From NCBI RefSeq assembly GCF_037126285.1, contig NZ_CP147012.1, positions 1,364,001 through 1,428,000 on the forward strand: 64,000 nt of DNA, in the 5' to 3' direction. A program made the position numbers and the translations under genes. Under the pieces are notes generated by a model. The model was not told where the DNA came from. It did not search any database and was given only the letters and a program-made list of their open reading frames with translations. Shown here piece by piece: positions 44,701 to 52,941 of this stretch. Position 1 is the first letter of the stretch. Every line of letters begins with the position of its first letter. The stretch comes from Bernardetia sp. MNP-M8. GTDB lineage: Bacteria > Bacteroidota > Bacteroidia > Cytophagales > Bernardetiaceae.

Positions 44701-45236
44701 GAACCAATTTTTGAAGAAATTTCAGCATCAACTGTTTTCCAATCTGTTTTTTCGTTATTTTTTAAAGGATGTTTTACTTTCTCATTGTCATATAATCCTA
44801 AAACAGATGCACTAATACGAGCATTTACTTTTCCTTTTGAAAGAGGAGAAAATGCGTTTCCATCTGCAAAAATAGGACGACCTTCACGAGTTTTGATAAC
44901 TACTGGACTTGCCTCGCCACCATCTACAAATGTAGAAGCATAATAGTTTGGAATAGTAGGAACTACTTCCTCAGGTGCAGTAAGATATGGAATAGCATTT
45001 CTGACAGGAGCTTCACAAGCAGTCAAAGAAACTGCTGCTACACTGAATCCCATCACTTTTAAGAAATCACGACGAGAACTTTTAGTAATATCATCGTCAT
45101 CTTCTTGTGTATTGTCACCATAGGCATCTTTTATTTTAAGATCCTGTGGAAATTCTTTTTCAGCGTTTTGGATAAATTCAGGCTCGTTCTTTAATTGTTC
45201 GATGCCCTTCCAATATATGCGTTCACTTAATTTCAT
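41742..45236 (-). CDS. actB: Alternative complex III subunit B, iron-sulfur/molybdopterin-like
   Basis: A 1164-residue periplasmic subunit with a twin-arginine signal (SSRRDFLKVMGFSVAAVSL, followed by TACEAP). The first 750 residues match the molybdopterin-oxidoreductase fold, which in ACIII carries no cofactor. The ferredoxin-like part (about 870-1140) has Cys clusters CTGCSACLVAC, CQHCNNAPCETVC, CVGTKYCANNC, CSLC and ACASACP for three 4Fe-4S and one 3Fe-4S centre. It conducts electrons between ActC and the heme subunits. The length is typical of the fused ActB of Bacteroidota. Confidence 0.96.
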   Translation of the reverse strand: MKLSERIYWKGIEQLKNEPEFIQNAEKEFPQDLKIKDAYGDNTQEDDDDITKSSRRDFLKVMGFSVAAVSLTACEAPVRNAIPYLTAPEEVVPTIPNYYASTFVDGGEASPVVIKTREGRPIFADGNAFSPLSKGKVNARISASVLGLYDNEKVKHPLKNNEKTDWKTVDAEISSKIGSNLRLVSQTVVSPTTQKLINEFCAKTGAKHVSYDPVSVSGMMEANFRSFGRKVVPSYNFDKAELIVSINADFLGFWLSQVEHSVQYAKTRKISDKKKTMSRHYQIESVYSNTGASADYRLPIAPSQEGAIVAALYKALGGNAGGSFKFENAVLEKNYQQLLKDLKAANGKALVVSGSNDPDVQQLVNAINQKLGSYGKTIDMQNPSYQRKGDDKQMTDFIKDLQGGASVIFYNCNPVYDHPRGGDIAAALPKAKLSVSTSDRVDATANFCTYLTPDRHYLESWNDAEPKAGHLSLIQPTINPIFDTRQFQDSLMAWAGMEGDYYTYLRKTWKNKGLSMKGMNFENFWKKVLHDGVYTRKMKSSTSASETEATPLVSETTVTTDSLSNGVTIVDTEFSKNDFVVDQETVTAQEIVGVPVTEMSKELVYADADWSSIDANIKKNYTTTVPAQGSEVELVVYPSPVMGTGSMANNPWIQETPDPITKLTWGHAVLVSMQKAAELGFETVEVKTSQAKIKVDGLEYTLPVIIQPGMPANTIAISLGYGHKADDDKNKNNNLGKVSVEARGENAYKMLSMRDGFIQYTRTKGVTIEAAGDTEKIARTQTHQTYLGRETIIQEAILKDYQDVDNLIAKKYDPKVTMDGKKVEPTDISIWDIDSDGYGSDKDEIAKFDKKETAKPGTEDNWLVRQRERDEYAADTFEYNLHHWGMVIDLNTCTGCSACLVACSMENNVPIVGKTEVENRREMHWMRIDRYYTSSTKLAPGESPGASDYPKLKAVSENPEVVFQPMMCQHCNNAPCETVCPVAATTHSSEGLNQMTYNRCVGTKYCANNCPYKVRRFNWFKYHNNSEFDYNMNNALGKMVLNPDVTVRSRGVMEKCSLCVQRIQEGKLAAKRESRKVRDGEVVTACASACPTNAITFGDLNDRNSEIVKVLEPELDKRAYNVLHEINTRPNVWYLTKVRNQEEAFVPSGVTPQSAEDMVEAAQS

Positions 45237-45266
45237 TATAGTAGGTTTAAGTAGTTGAGCGATAAA

Positions 45267-46631
45267 TTAATAGTGACATTTAGAACATTCAAGCCCACCA
45301 ATATCTTCAACTTTGAGTGGTTCTTTAGAAGTAGAATTATGCAACTTGATAAGATTATCATAATAATCATTTCCTTTTGCATTTACATCCCATTCACGGT
45401 GGCAGTTGACACACCAACCCATAGTAAGTAGCGACACTTGTTGCACTACTTCCATTTCTTTAATATTTCCATGACACGTTTCACATTCAATACCACCCAC
45501 TTTTACGTGTTGAGAGTGATTGAAGTAAGAAAGGTCTGGTAAGTTATGTACACGAACCCACTGAATAGGTTCATTTTTTTCAATAGCATTATAAATTTTT
45601 TGAATCTCTGGAGAACCACGACGAAGTTCGCCATGACAGTTCATACAAACATTTGCAGAAGGAATGACGGCAGACTTGCCTTTTTCTACTCCTGAGTGAC
45701 AGAATTTACAATCAATTTCATAATATCCTGCGTGAAGTTTGTGAGAGAAATTAATCGGTTGAGTAGGAGCATATCCTTGCTGAACACCGATTGTCCAAAG
45801 TCCTGCAAAAAGTTCTTTTGCGCCTACAGCTACCAGCACGAATAATACGACACCAATAAAACCTGGGCTTGTAAAGAAGGCTTTGAAATCAAATATAGAT
45901 TGAGTAACTACTGTATTTTCATCTTCTTCTAGTTTTTCACGCTTCAAATAGTTAGAAAGAACTGAAGTAAGAACAACTAATACTAAAGCAACTACCAATA
46001 AGATAGCAATAAGAGCGATTACAATTCCTAATAAAAGACCTGAGTTTGCTGCTCCTCCTTCTTGTGTAGTTCCTGTTTGTCCTCCTCCATTATCAACAAC
46101 AGCAACAGGCACTGGAACAGTTTTGATATAGTCTAAGATAGAAGCAACTTGATCATCAGAGAAGAAATCATGGTTTGGCATCATTTGTCCATACTCTTTA
46201 TAGAGTTTGGCTGCATATTCATTTCCTCCTGTGATTGTCTTTTCAGGATATTTAATAAAGTTGATGATAGCTGCACGACTTGGCCAGCGACCTTCTGCAC
46301 CATTCAATGCAGGACCTACCACTTTTTTGTGGACAGCATGACATTGAGCACAGTTTCCATCAAAAAGTTCTTTTCCTTGTGCAATTACTTCAGGACTTGC
46401 TCCAGCAGTAGCATCTGCACCATCTGTGGCAGCCGTGTCAGTTGTTTGTGCTGTTGAATCTGCACCATCTTGAGCATAACACTGTGTAGAAAGTGTCATT
46501 ACAGTAGAGAAGACCAAAAGCATCAAGACAAAAGCAAAAGCACTTCCTGTAACATTTCTTTTAAAGCTTCGTTTGAATGAACGTGCCTTATCAGAATATG
46601 ACTTTTGTATTAGTAGTTGTTTGAATAACAT
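45267..46631 (-). CDS. actA: Alternative complex III subunit A, fused mono- and pentaheme cytochrome c
   Basis: Multiheme cytochrome of ACIII. I start it at the ATG at 46631, which precedes a signal-type segment (SAFAFVLMLLVF, ending CYAQ); the open frame reaches 75 bases further (46706). Six heme c motifs are visible: CAQCH in an N-terminal class I cytochrome domain, then a membrane helix (GIVIALIAILLVVALVLVV), and five more, CKFCH, CMNCH, CETCH, CVNCH and CSKCH; the last is at the extreme C-terminus (SKCHY). Rhodothermus ActA has only the pentaheme part, so the extra heme domain is a fusion. First gene of the cluster, 30 bases before actB. Confidence 0.93.
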   Translation of the reverse strand: MLFKQLLIQKSYSDKARSFKRSFKRNVTGSAFAFVLMLLVFSTVMTLSTQCYAQDGADSTAQTTDTAATDGADATAGASPEVIAQGKELFDGNCAQCHAVHKKVVGPALNGAEGRWPSRAAIINFIKYPEKTITGGNEYAAKLYKEYGQMMPNHDFFSDDQVASILDYIKTVPVPVAVVDNGGGQTGTTQEGGAANSGLLLGIVIALIAILLVVALVLVVLTSVLSNYLKREKLEEDENTVVTQSIFDFKAFFTSPGFIGVVLFVLVAVGAKELFAGLWTIGVQQGYAPTQPINFSHKLHAGYYEIDCKFCHSGVEKGKSAVIPSANVCMNCHGELRRGSPEIQKIYNAIEKNEPIQWVRVHNLPDLSYFNHSQHVKVGGIECETCHGNIKEMEVVQQVSLLTMGWCVNCHREWDVNAKGNDYYDNLIKLHNSTSKEPLKVEDIGGLECSKCHY

Positions 46632-46756
46632 ATTTTTTAAATAATATAGGTGGCAAGCACAAAATAATATGAAGATAAATGATATGAATCGCCTTCTTTC
46701 TTTCAAAAAATTGGCTAGTATATTTAGCTATTATGAGACTGTGCTGTTTTCGTTTA

Positions 46757-46787
46757 CAAAATTAGTATGCGTATTGGTTTTTATCAA
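46757..46787 (-). promoter_or_regulatory. Promoter of the act operon
   Basis: Minus strand -33 TTG (46785-46787), 20-base spacer, -7 TAATTTTG (46757-46764). Transcription would begin about 45-50 bases before 46706 and about 120 before 46631. Confidence 0.7.
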
Positions 46788-47278
46788 TGTTTATTTCAAA
46801 TTCTATCGAATTTTGTTTTTTAACAAAAAACATTAACTTACTGATTTACAGATTGTTGTGATTTTTTAAGTTTTCTCAAAATCTAATTTAAAATGATTCT
46901 AAATAATTTTAAGTTCTTTTTTCACTTGTTTTTCTAAAAAACAGAAATTTATAGTGATAAATAAAAGGTTAAAGATTGATACACTTATCTAGTAAGACGT
47001 TCATTTTCTAATCTTTCTTCTTCTAATTTTAAAGCTCTTACTATTAGAGATAAAAATAGTTTAAAAAAAATTAAACAATTTCAAATAAACTTATTGTTTA
47101 CTTTATTCTGTCTATTTCTAAGAGCCGTAAATTACTACTCAAAAGTATTTCTTTTATCTTTAAAAACAAAATTAGTTTACTTGTTAGTTCTAGTTAGTTT
47201 ACGAGTAAAATTGAGTATCAAAAACAGTGAAGAGTTTTATTTAGAGAATAATAGTAAAAATATTCTAGTGTCGCTTTT
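46788..47278. other. AT-rich gap without recognisable gene
   Basis: Between the act promoter and the promoter of the small basic protein. On the minus strand a 24-codon frame ending LKLEEERLENERLTR (stop near 46987) is open but has no start codon and is short; it may be a decayed fragment. On the plus strand a hydrophobic 72-codon frame overlaps the next promoter and is not convincing. Confidence 0.4.
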
Positions 47279-47296
47279 TTTGCTAGTTTTTTTTCT

Positions 47297-47304
47297 TATC
47301 TTTG
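47297..47304 (+). promoter_or_regulatory. -7 box of the small basic protein gene
   Basis: TATCTTTG, exact -7 match, 36 bases before the ATG at 47340; the nearest TTTG (47279-47282) is only 14 bases upstream, so the -33 is uncertain. Confidence 0.55.
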
Positions 47305-47339
47305 CGTCTTAGTTTTCGAAAACGCTAAACCATAAAATT

Positions 47340-47495
47340 ATGTCAGTTACTAGATTAGAACGCAAATTGAAGCGTCGTCGTCGTGCATCTGTTGCACGTG
47401 ACAAGATGCTCAAAAACAATAACTTTGTTCCTCCAATGCTTAATGTAGATGTTGAGGCAATCAAAGCAGAATTTGAGAAAAACAAAAAAGCGTAG
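47340..47495 (+). CDS. Conserved-looking 51-residue basic protein
   Basis: A 51-residue protein: MSVTRLERKLKRRRRASVAR, then DKMLKNNNFVPPMLNVDVEA and a Lys-rich end. The N-terminus has four Arg in a row after a heptad-like LERKLKR, as in small ribosome- or nucleic-acid-binding proteins; I cannot assign a family. Good support that it is expressed: it has its own -7 box 36 bases upstream and a strong terminator 26 bases downstream. The frame is clean and codon use is that of its neighbours. Too short for most gene finders. Confidence 0.75.
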   Translation: MSVTRLERKLKRRRRASVARDKMLKNNNFVPPMLNVDVEAIKAEFEKNKKA

Positions 47496-47521
47496 GTCTA
47501 TCTATAAAGACCAAAACATAT

Positions 47522-47560
47522 AAAAAACCTTCACTCTAACTTTAGAATGAAGGTTTTTTT
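47522..47560 (+). terminator. Terminator after small basic protein gene
   Basis: AAAAAACCTTCA / TGAAGGTTTTTTT with TCT / AGA inside, ending in T7; 26 bases past the stop. Confidence 0.88.
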
Positions 47561-47569
47561 GTATCGAAC

Positions 47570-47614
47570 AAAAAACCTATTTATTTTCTTATTTTCTGTA
47601 TAAATAGGTTTTTT
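47570..47614 (-). terminator. Terminator after pspA
   Basis: AAAAAACCTATTTA / TAAATAGGTTTTTT with a 17-base loop, 27 bases past the pspA stop on the minus strand. Together with the preceding terminator it separates two convergent genes. Confidence 0.85.
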
Positions 47615-47641
47615 AAAGATTTTAGAAGATAATATTCTATT

Positions 47642-48406
47642 CTAACTTTCTGGAGTTGGAGGAGGAGTTGAAGCATCTGCATCTGTACTAGGAGAAGCAT
47701 TTTGCGCCAATCCTAATTTAGCTTTCAATTCTAAAAGAGAAGCCGACGAAGAAGTTGAAGAGCCTGCACCCAATGCCTTTTCTACATCATCATCAATGGA
47801 AGTATTAAGTGATGCAATTTCACCATACGACTCTGCCAATGCCTCTTCTTGTGCTACTTTTTCTTTCATACGTTCAAGCATAGAAACTGTACCACTAGAG
47901 TCGATTTGCGACATCTGTTTATTAATTTTCTTTGTTGCAGAACTTACTTTAGAACGTGCTTTCAGGGTACGAAGCTCATTCTCATAAGTACCTACTTTTG
48001 ATTTGAGCGTCTGAATATTTTGATTCATTTTCGAAACATGCTGCTCATGGGATGCCATTTCTTTTCCTGTACGGTCAGCTTGCTGTTGTGCTTCTTCTTT
48101 CTTACGGAGCATTTCAGAAGCCAAACGGTCAGCCTCAGAAGGGTCTAATTCACCAGTTTGTGCTTTTTGAAGTAACAAAACTGCTTTCTGCTCATAATTT
48201 TTAGACTGAGAAAGAAACTGTTGGTGATCACGTTTTGCACGGATAGCTAATGCTTTTAGCTCTGCTAATCCTTGAAGACTTTCGTTAAGGTTTCCTTTTA
48301 AATCACGAATCCCTTGTTCGGTCATCTTGATTGGATCTTCTAATTTATCTATTGCGCTATGAGCTTCTGCTTTGCCCATGCTAAAAAGACGTTTGAATAT
48401 AGACAT
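47642..48406 (-). CDS. pspA: PspA/IM30-family protein
   Basis: A 254-residue coiled-coil protein of the PspA/IM30/Vipp1 (ESCRT-III-like) family that binds and mends stressed inner membranes. Visible: amphipathic start SIFKRLFSMGKAEAHSAIDKLEDPIKMTEQ, long helical hairpin with LKALAIRAKRDHQQFLSQSKNYEQKA and KKEEAQQQADRTGKEMASHEQHVSKM. The last 45 residues are Ser/Ala/Pro-rich and vary within the family. The YbjN-like gene lies 172 bases upstream on the same strand, as in other Bacteroidota genomes I know of. No PspF or pspBC. Confidence 0.9.
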   Translation of the reverse strand: MSIFKRLFSMGKAEAHSAIDKLEDPIKMTEQGIRDLKGNLNESLQGLAELKALAIRAKRDHQQFLSQSKNYEQKAVLLLQKAQTGELDPSEADRLASEMLRKKEEAQQQADRTGKEMASHEQHVSKMNQNIQTLKSKVGTYENELRTLKARSKVSSATKKINKQMSQIDSSGTVSMLERMKEKVAQEEALAESYGEIASLNTSIDDDVEKALGAGSSTSSSASLLELKAKLGLAQNASPSTDADASTPPPTPES

Positions 48407-48578
48407 ATTTATAGTTGCTTTAAGGTTCTGTTTATTTTTTGAATTCTTTTTATTTATACTTAAAAGTATAAATAAATTAGTAATTATGCGATGCTAAATA
48501 ATTGTATAGCAATTTAGCGAGATGAAATTACAACTTTTTGTTTGACTAAAAAGTTAAAAATTATATATCAATTATTAA

Positions 48579-49001
48579 TTAATACATTTCTTTTACTGCA
48601 TTTGCATCTGCTTTTGCGAACTCTAAAAGATGCTCTGAATATTCTGCCATCAATAATTTGAGTGAATTAATAGAACCTTCAAGTTCGTTTAGGTCTAGAT
48701 TTTCGATTTGAAGTGTATCCCTAAAAAGCAATTTTCTTCCTGTTTCGTCAAGCGAAAAAGCTCCGTGTACGATTTCTCTATTTTTTTGAAGCAAACGAGT
48801 AAGTGTTTTCTCGTCGACGTGTTTTAGTTCAAGAATATACTGCTCAATAATTAGAATAGGATCTTCACAATCGACTACTAAATTACGAATGCCTTCTTCT
48901 TCATCGTTAATAATAAAAAGTTGTTCTTCAGCATCTTCTGCTGTGATGTCGTAGCCGAGTTCTAGCAAGTAATCTTTTACAATCTGAAAGTGGTCTTTCA
49001 T
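48579..49001 (-). CDS. YbjN-like small protein
   Basis: A 140-residue cytoplasmic acidic protein of the YbjN/type III chaperone-like fold (IVKDYLLELGYDITAEDAEEQLFIINDEEE at the start, LVVDCEDPILIIEQYIL in the middle, TLQIENLDLNELEGSINSLKLLMAEYSEHLLEFA at the end). Proteins of this family often bind other proteins; in Bacteroidota genomes they commonly neighbour a pspA-type gene, as here. Partner and function not shown by the sequence. Confidence 0.8.
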   Translation of the reverse strand: MKDHFQIVKDYLLELGYDITAEDAEEQLFIINDEEEGIRNLVVDCEDPILIIEQYILELKHVDEKTLTRLLQKNREIVHGAFSLDETGRKLLFRDTLQIENLDLNELEGSINSLKLLMAEYSEHLLEFAKADANAVKEMY

Positions 49002-49283
49002 ACAAGTTGATAAGTTAAATTTGATTGAATGTTAAGTCTTTTGAAATAATCCTTTAAAATAAGATTTTTTTATCAAAAAAGTAGAATTAAAATAGATTTT
49101 TTCTAATTTTTATTGTTTATAGCTGTTTTCTCTCTACTTAATTCTGTCTTTTTACAAAAAAATAAAATTCTGTATTTCTGTATATACGAAAAAAAACGGT
49201 TTATGTTTGTGTTTTTTTGAAGAAACAGATTTATAACCAACTTGTCTACTATGCTGCAATGCTATTACTAGACACACATTTAA
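49002..49283. other. AT-rich gap with no recognisable feature
   Basis: Upstream region of the YbjN-like gene and downstream of the tricorn gene. No promoter, RNA or ORF is convincing. Confidence 0.4.
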
Positions 49284-49328
49284 TAAAAAAGGCTTTGCAT
49301 CAAAAAATGATACAAAGTCTTTTTGTTT
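49284..49328 (-). terminator. Terminator after tricorn-type protease gene
   Basis: AAAAAGGCTTTG / CAAAGTCTTTTT with ATCA / TGAT inside and a T run at the end, 55 bases past the stop. Confidence 0.8.
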
Positions 49329-49382
49329 TATTACGACACTTGGAACGACGAAGTCCTCAACGAAGTTAAAGTATCAGCTACA

Positions 49383-52300
49383 TTACGGTTTTCCACTACC
49401 TGTTTTCTTTTCAGCAATTTGCTTTAATAAAATTTCAACAGATTTTTGTAACTGCTCGTCTTCATTATTTGCTTTTGCATTCGGAGAGTTTTCTACCACA
49501 ACATCAGGCTGCGCTCCATTATTTTCCATATTCATTTCAGAGCCTTTCACATACCAACCTCTAAATGGCAAACGGACAAAAGAACCATCTACTAAAGCTG
49601 CTCCACCAGTAGAAATAACCGCTCCAAAAGTAGGCTGACCTACAAGAGTTCCCAAACCTAAAGTTTTGTAAGCGTGTGAGAAAATTTCGGCATTTGAGTA
49701 ACTATTTGCATTACAAAGAGCAATAGATGGTTTTGTCCAAACAGGGAAAGGCAGACGTTCTCCATACGGATAATAATCAGAAAAACTCTTTTGATTTTTT
49801 TCTAAATCATCTGTTGCACCACGAGGAACAGTATAAGCATGTTGTTTAGTTGTCAAGATTGCCATTAGATAGTCAGTTGTCCAACCACCACCATTAAAAC
49901 GAACATCAATTACCAAACCTTCTTTTCCTTCTCCACTTGCAGCTAGTTCACGCTCAAAACGCTCAAAACTCTCCCAGTTCATTCCTTCAATATGAATATA
50001 ACCTAGTTTTCCATTTGAATATTTTTCAACTAATTTTTGGCGTTCTCTTACCCATTCTTCATACAATTCATTACCCAAAGAAGACACAGGACGAATGACA
50101 ACTTCTCTAAGTTCTCCTTTTACATTTTTGACTCCCAAAACAGTGCGAATATCTGATTTATCAGCAAAAAGATTATAGAAATTTTCAGTCATTTTGACTT
50201 CTTGTCCGTCTACTGAAGTAATAACATCACCTGCCATTATTTTGCTAAATTCTTTATCAGCAGGACTATTTGGAATGACACGCATTACTTTTGCTCCTTC
50301 TTTTGTCATGACAATTTCAGTTCCTAAAAGACCTGTACGCTCTCTTTGTGTTTCGGCTCTATCTCCTGCATAGTAACCCATGTGACTTGCATTGAGTTCT
50401 CCCAACATCAAATTCATCATGGCTTCAAAATCACGTTCAGAGGATGCTTTTTCTGTCCAATTACGGTATTTTTCACCAAGTTCTTGCCAGTTTTCGCCAT
50501 GAAATTTAGGGTCATAAAAACGTTCATTTATCAAACTCCAAACTTCATTAAAGATTCCTTCTCTTTCTTTTTCGTAATCGATTTCCATACGAGCAGAAAA
50601 AGGCAATCCTTCAGCTTTTCCACTTGCAACAGGCACTTTGAAAAGCGAACCACCACGAGCAACATAAAATAATTCCTTTCCATCAGGTGACATACTCACA
50701 CCGTAAGGCGTTGTTCCTCCTTGTGTAATTGGTTTTCTCTCATCGCCATTCCATTTTACAGAATATAAATCTTGGTCATCAGTAGAAGCAGACCAACCAC
50801 CACGATTTGTAACAAAATAAAACGTTTCGCCATCATCAGAAATCACTAAATCAGATTCGTTGCCATTCATAGAAGTTACTTGAACCAAACGTTCGTGGAT
50901 TCTATCAAAATCGATTTCGATGGGTTCTACTTCTTTTTTCTTCTCCTTATCTTTGTCTTTATCCTTTTTGTCATCGTCTTTTTTCTCTTCTTTTTTTGCC
51001 ATTGGATTATCTGGGTCGTCATAATTTACTTTCTCTTCCCAGTCACTTTTTGTTTTTTGCCAGTCTTTTTTATTCAACCAAACAAACCAAACATCAGCAT
51101 CTCCATTGTTACGCTGCGAAATAAAACCTAATTTACTTCCATCTTTACTCCAAAAAGGTTCACTGTCAATACGAGGATGATAACTAATATTTGTAGGTTT
51201 TTTGCTTCCGTCTGCTGCTGCAATATATACTTCTTCATTGAAATACAAATCTTCTTGACTATATGCCAACCATTTGCTATCAGGCGACCATTGCAATCCA
51301 CTAGCCGAATTCCAGCCTTCCAAAATAACTTTTTCGTTGCTTATTTTTCCACTCTTTCCATCAATATCAGCAATGATAAGTTTATTGGAGCGAGTAAAAC
51401 TAATTTTCTTTCCATCAGGAGAAATATTTAGATTATCTTCGTGAGCAGGAGTTTCTGTCAAACGAGTAGTTTTGTATTTTAAAGTTTCAAATAAGCCATT
51501 TTTCTTTGCATCGGCAGAGTTTATCATAAAAATGTCTTTCTGTCCTTCTCTATCAGAAATAAATAAAACCGTAGAATCATTCAAAAAATCTCCCTCTTGA
51601 TCACGAAATGCACTGTTTGTGAGTCTGACTGTTCGTTTATTTTCTTTATCATTTTCCATTAAAAACAATTCGCCACGAACTGCAAAAGTTACTAATTTCC
51701 CATTTGGAGAAACTGAATACTCTTGCAAACGATTACTATATGTTTTTCTCTCAATCGGGTCAAAACGATAATCATAAGTTACATTTACATCTAAAGGAGT
51801 AATTTTTTTAGAATCGACATCTAATTTAAAAACACCTGTTCCTTGTTCTAAAACGACTGTTTTTCCATCTTTACTCACATCAAAATGACGAACACCATCA
51901 TCTTTAAAGGTAGTAAGCTGCTGAGTAGTTCCGTTTATTGTTCCTTCATCTGTCAAATTTATTTTATACAAATTATAACTTTCATCAGCTTCACTTACAA
52001 AAAATAAAGTACGACTATCTGACCAATCTGGGTGCATATCATTGCCTTGAAACGTCGTTAGCTGTGTATATTTTTTAGTTTTGGTATCGTATAAATAGAT
52101 ATCACGATTGGCAGCACCACGATAATTTTTTCTTTCAGGCTTATTATATCCATCTACATACACCACAAAACGCCCATCTGGCGACATGGAAGGCGTATAA
52201 CCCAACGCATCTAAATAGCGTTCTGGTGTTCCTCCAGTAGCAGATACTTTCTGAATTTCGTGCGCCCATTCTGCTTGTGCAAAATCACGACGAGAAGTAA

Positions 52301-52715
52301 ATAAAAGCGAGTTATCGTTTGTCCAACCAGCTAAATTATCTCCTGAAGAACGGTAAGTCAAACGCATTGGCATTGAACCGACTGTTTCCATTACAAAAAC
52401 ATCATCGTTTCCATAACGATCGCCTTGAAAGGCAATTCTCTTTCCATCAGGACTAAAATGAGGATTAAATTCGTAGGCTTCATGAATAGTTAGACGAGTA
52501 GCATTTCCACCCGAAACAGGCACAGACCAAATGTCGCCTTGAAATGAAAAAGCAACTGTTTGACCGTTTGGACTAATAGCTGGATAACGCAAAAACGGTT
52601 TTTCTGCTTGTTGTGCCAAAGCACTTGAAGATACAAAACCAGTACAAGCAATCGCCAAGGCTACACTTATTTTTTTGGTTTTGTTTATAAAATTCTGAAT
52701 TTGTAAAAAGGACAT
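49383..52715 (-). CDS. Tricorn-type S41 serine protease with PD40 propellers
   Basis: A 1110-residue secreted protease with a signal peptide (cleavage near SSALAQ). Two groups of PD40/WD40-like blades occupy most of residues 40-690 (AISPNGQTVAFSFQGDIWSV, RIAFQGDRYGNDDVFVM and so on). A strongly charged low-complexity insert sits at about 566-597 (KDDDKKDKDKDKEKKKE). Then come a PDZ domain (about 800-860) and the S41 peptidase domain with KLGYIHIEGMNW, DVRFNGGGWTTDY, and the nucleophile in NSYSNAEIFSHAY (about 1005). The layout matches tricorn core protease homologues that trim peptides. Single gene, own terminator; not co-located with the other proteases here. Confidence 0.92.
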   Translation of the reverse strand: MSFLQIQNFINKTKKISVALAIACTGFVSSSALAQQAEKPFLRYPAISPNGQTVAFSFQGDIWSVPVSGGNATRLTIHEAYEFNPHFSPDGKRIAFQGDRYGNDDVFVMETVGSMPMRLTYRSSGDNLAGWTNDNSLLFTSRRDFAQAEWAHEIQKVSATGGTPERYLDALGYTPSMSPDGRFVVYVDGYNKPERKNYRGAANRDIYLYDTKTKKYTQLTTFQGNDMHPDWSDSRTLFFVSEADESYNLYKINLTDEGTINGTTQQLTTFKDDGVRHFDVSKDGKTVVLEQGTGVFKLDVDSKKITPLDVNVTYDYRFDPIERKTYSNRLQEYSVSPNGKLVTFAVRGELFLMENDKENKRTVRLTNSAFRDQEGDFLNDSTVLFISDREGQKDIFMINSADAKKNGLFETLKYKTTRLTETPAHEDNLNISPDGKKISFTRSNKLIIADIDGKSGKISNEKVILEGWNSASGLQWSPDSKWLAYSQEDLYFNEEVYIAAADGSKKPTNISYHPRIDSEPFWSKDGSKLGFISQRNNGDADVWFVWLNKKDWQKTKSDWEEKVNYDDPDNPMAKKEEKKDDDKKDKDKDKEKKKEVEPIEIDFDRIHERLVQVTSMNGNESDLVISDDGETFYFVTNRGGWSASTDDQDLYSVKWNGDERKPITQGGTTPYGVSMSPDGKELFYVARGGSLFKVPVASGKAEGLPFSARMEIDYEKEREGIFNEVWSLINERFYDPKFHGENWQELGEKYRNWTEKASSERDFEAMMNLMLGELNASHMGYYAGDRAETQRERTGLLGTEIVMTKEGAKVMRVIPNSPADKEFSKIMAGDVITSVDGQEVKMTENFYNLFADKSDIRTVLGVKNVKGELREVVIRPVSSLGNELYEEWVRERQKLVEKYSNGKLGYIHIEGMNWESFERFERELAASGEGKEGLVIDVRFNGGGWTTDYLMAILTTKQHAYTVPRGATDDLEKNQKSFSDYYPYGERLPFPVWTKPSIALCNANSYSNAEIFSHAYKTLGLGTLVGQPTFGAVISTGGAALVDGSFVRLPFRGWYVKGSEMNMENNGAQPDVVVENSPNAKANNEDEQLQKSVEILLKQIAEKKTGSGKP

Positions 52716-52732
52716 AGTTTAAAGATTATTAT

Positions 52733-52757
52733 GTCATTGGTTCTTACCAACAACGGC
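52733..52757. repeat. TTGGT hairpin, third copy of dispersed repeat
   Basis: ATGTCA, then TTGGT-tctt-ACCAA and CAACGGCA. Same order of parts as at 14141-14168 and 23743-23769. Confidence 0.5.
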
Positions 52758-52778
52758 AAAGGTTTATTTTAATTTTTC

Positions 52779-52798
52779 CACAGACTAGGCAGTCTGTG
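52779..52798. repeat. 8-bp perfect hairpin CACAGACT / AGTCTGTG
   Basis: Followed by ATACAATTTGAA. Pairs with the imperfect copy at 2951-2976 as a two-copy hairpin family. Confidence 0.5.
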
Positions 52799-52941
52799 AT
52801 ACAATTTGAATTAATTATTTGTTTACAAATTACGATACAAAAACTAAAGGCACAAATAATTACCACAATACGTTGTTGGGTCTTGAATTAGGTTACATTT
52901 TTTAAAGAAAAACTAGATTTATTGTGATATTTTAAGCATAA

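Noticed and set aside
46987-47060. 24-codon open frame on the minus strand ending LKLEEERLENERLTR
   Set aside because: No start codon between the upstream stop and the end; too short to support; at best a fragment.
47094-47312. 72-codon hydrophobic ORF on the plus strand
   Set aside because: It runs through the -7 box of the next gene, has very biased composition (Leu, Phe, Val) and no conserved motif.
49335-49375. CGTCGTTCC / CAACGAAG text resembling the hairpin at 55313
   Set aside because: Similarity is limited to six to eight bases and the stem is poor.
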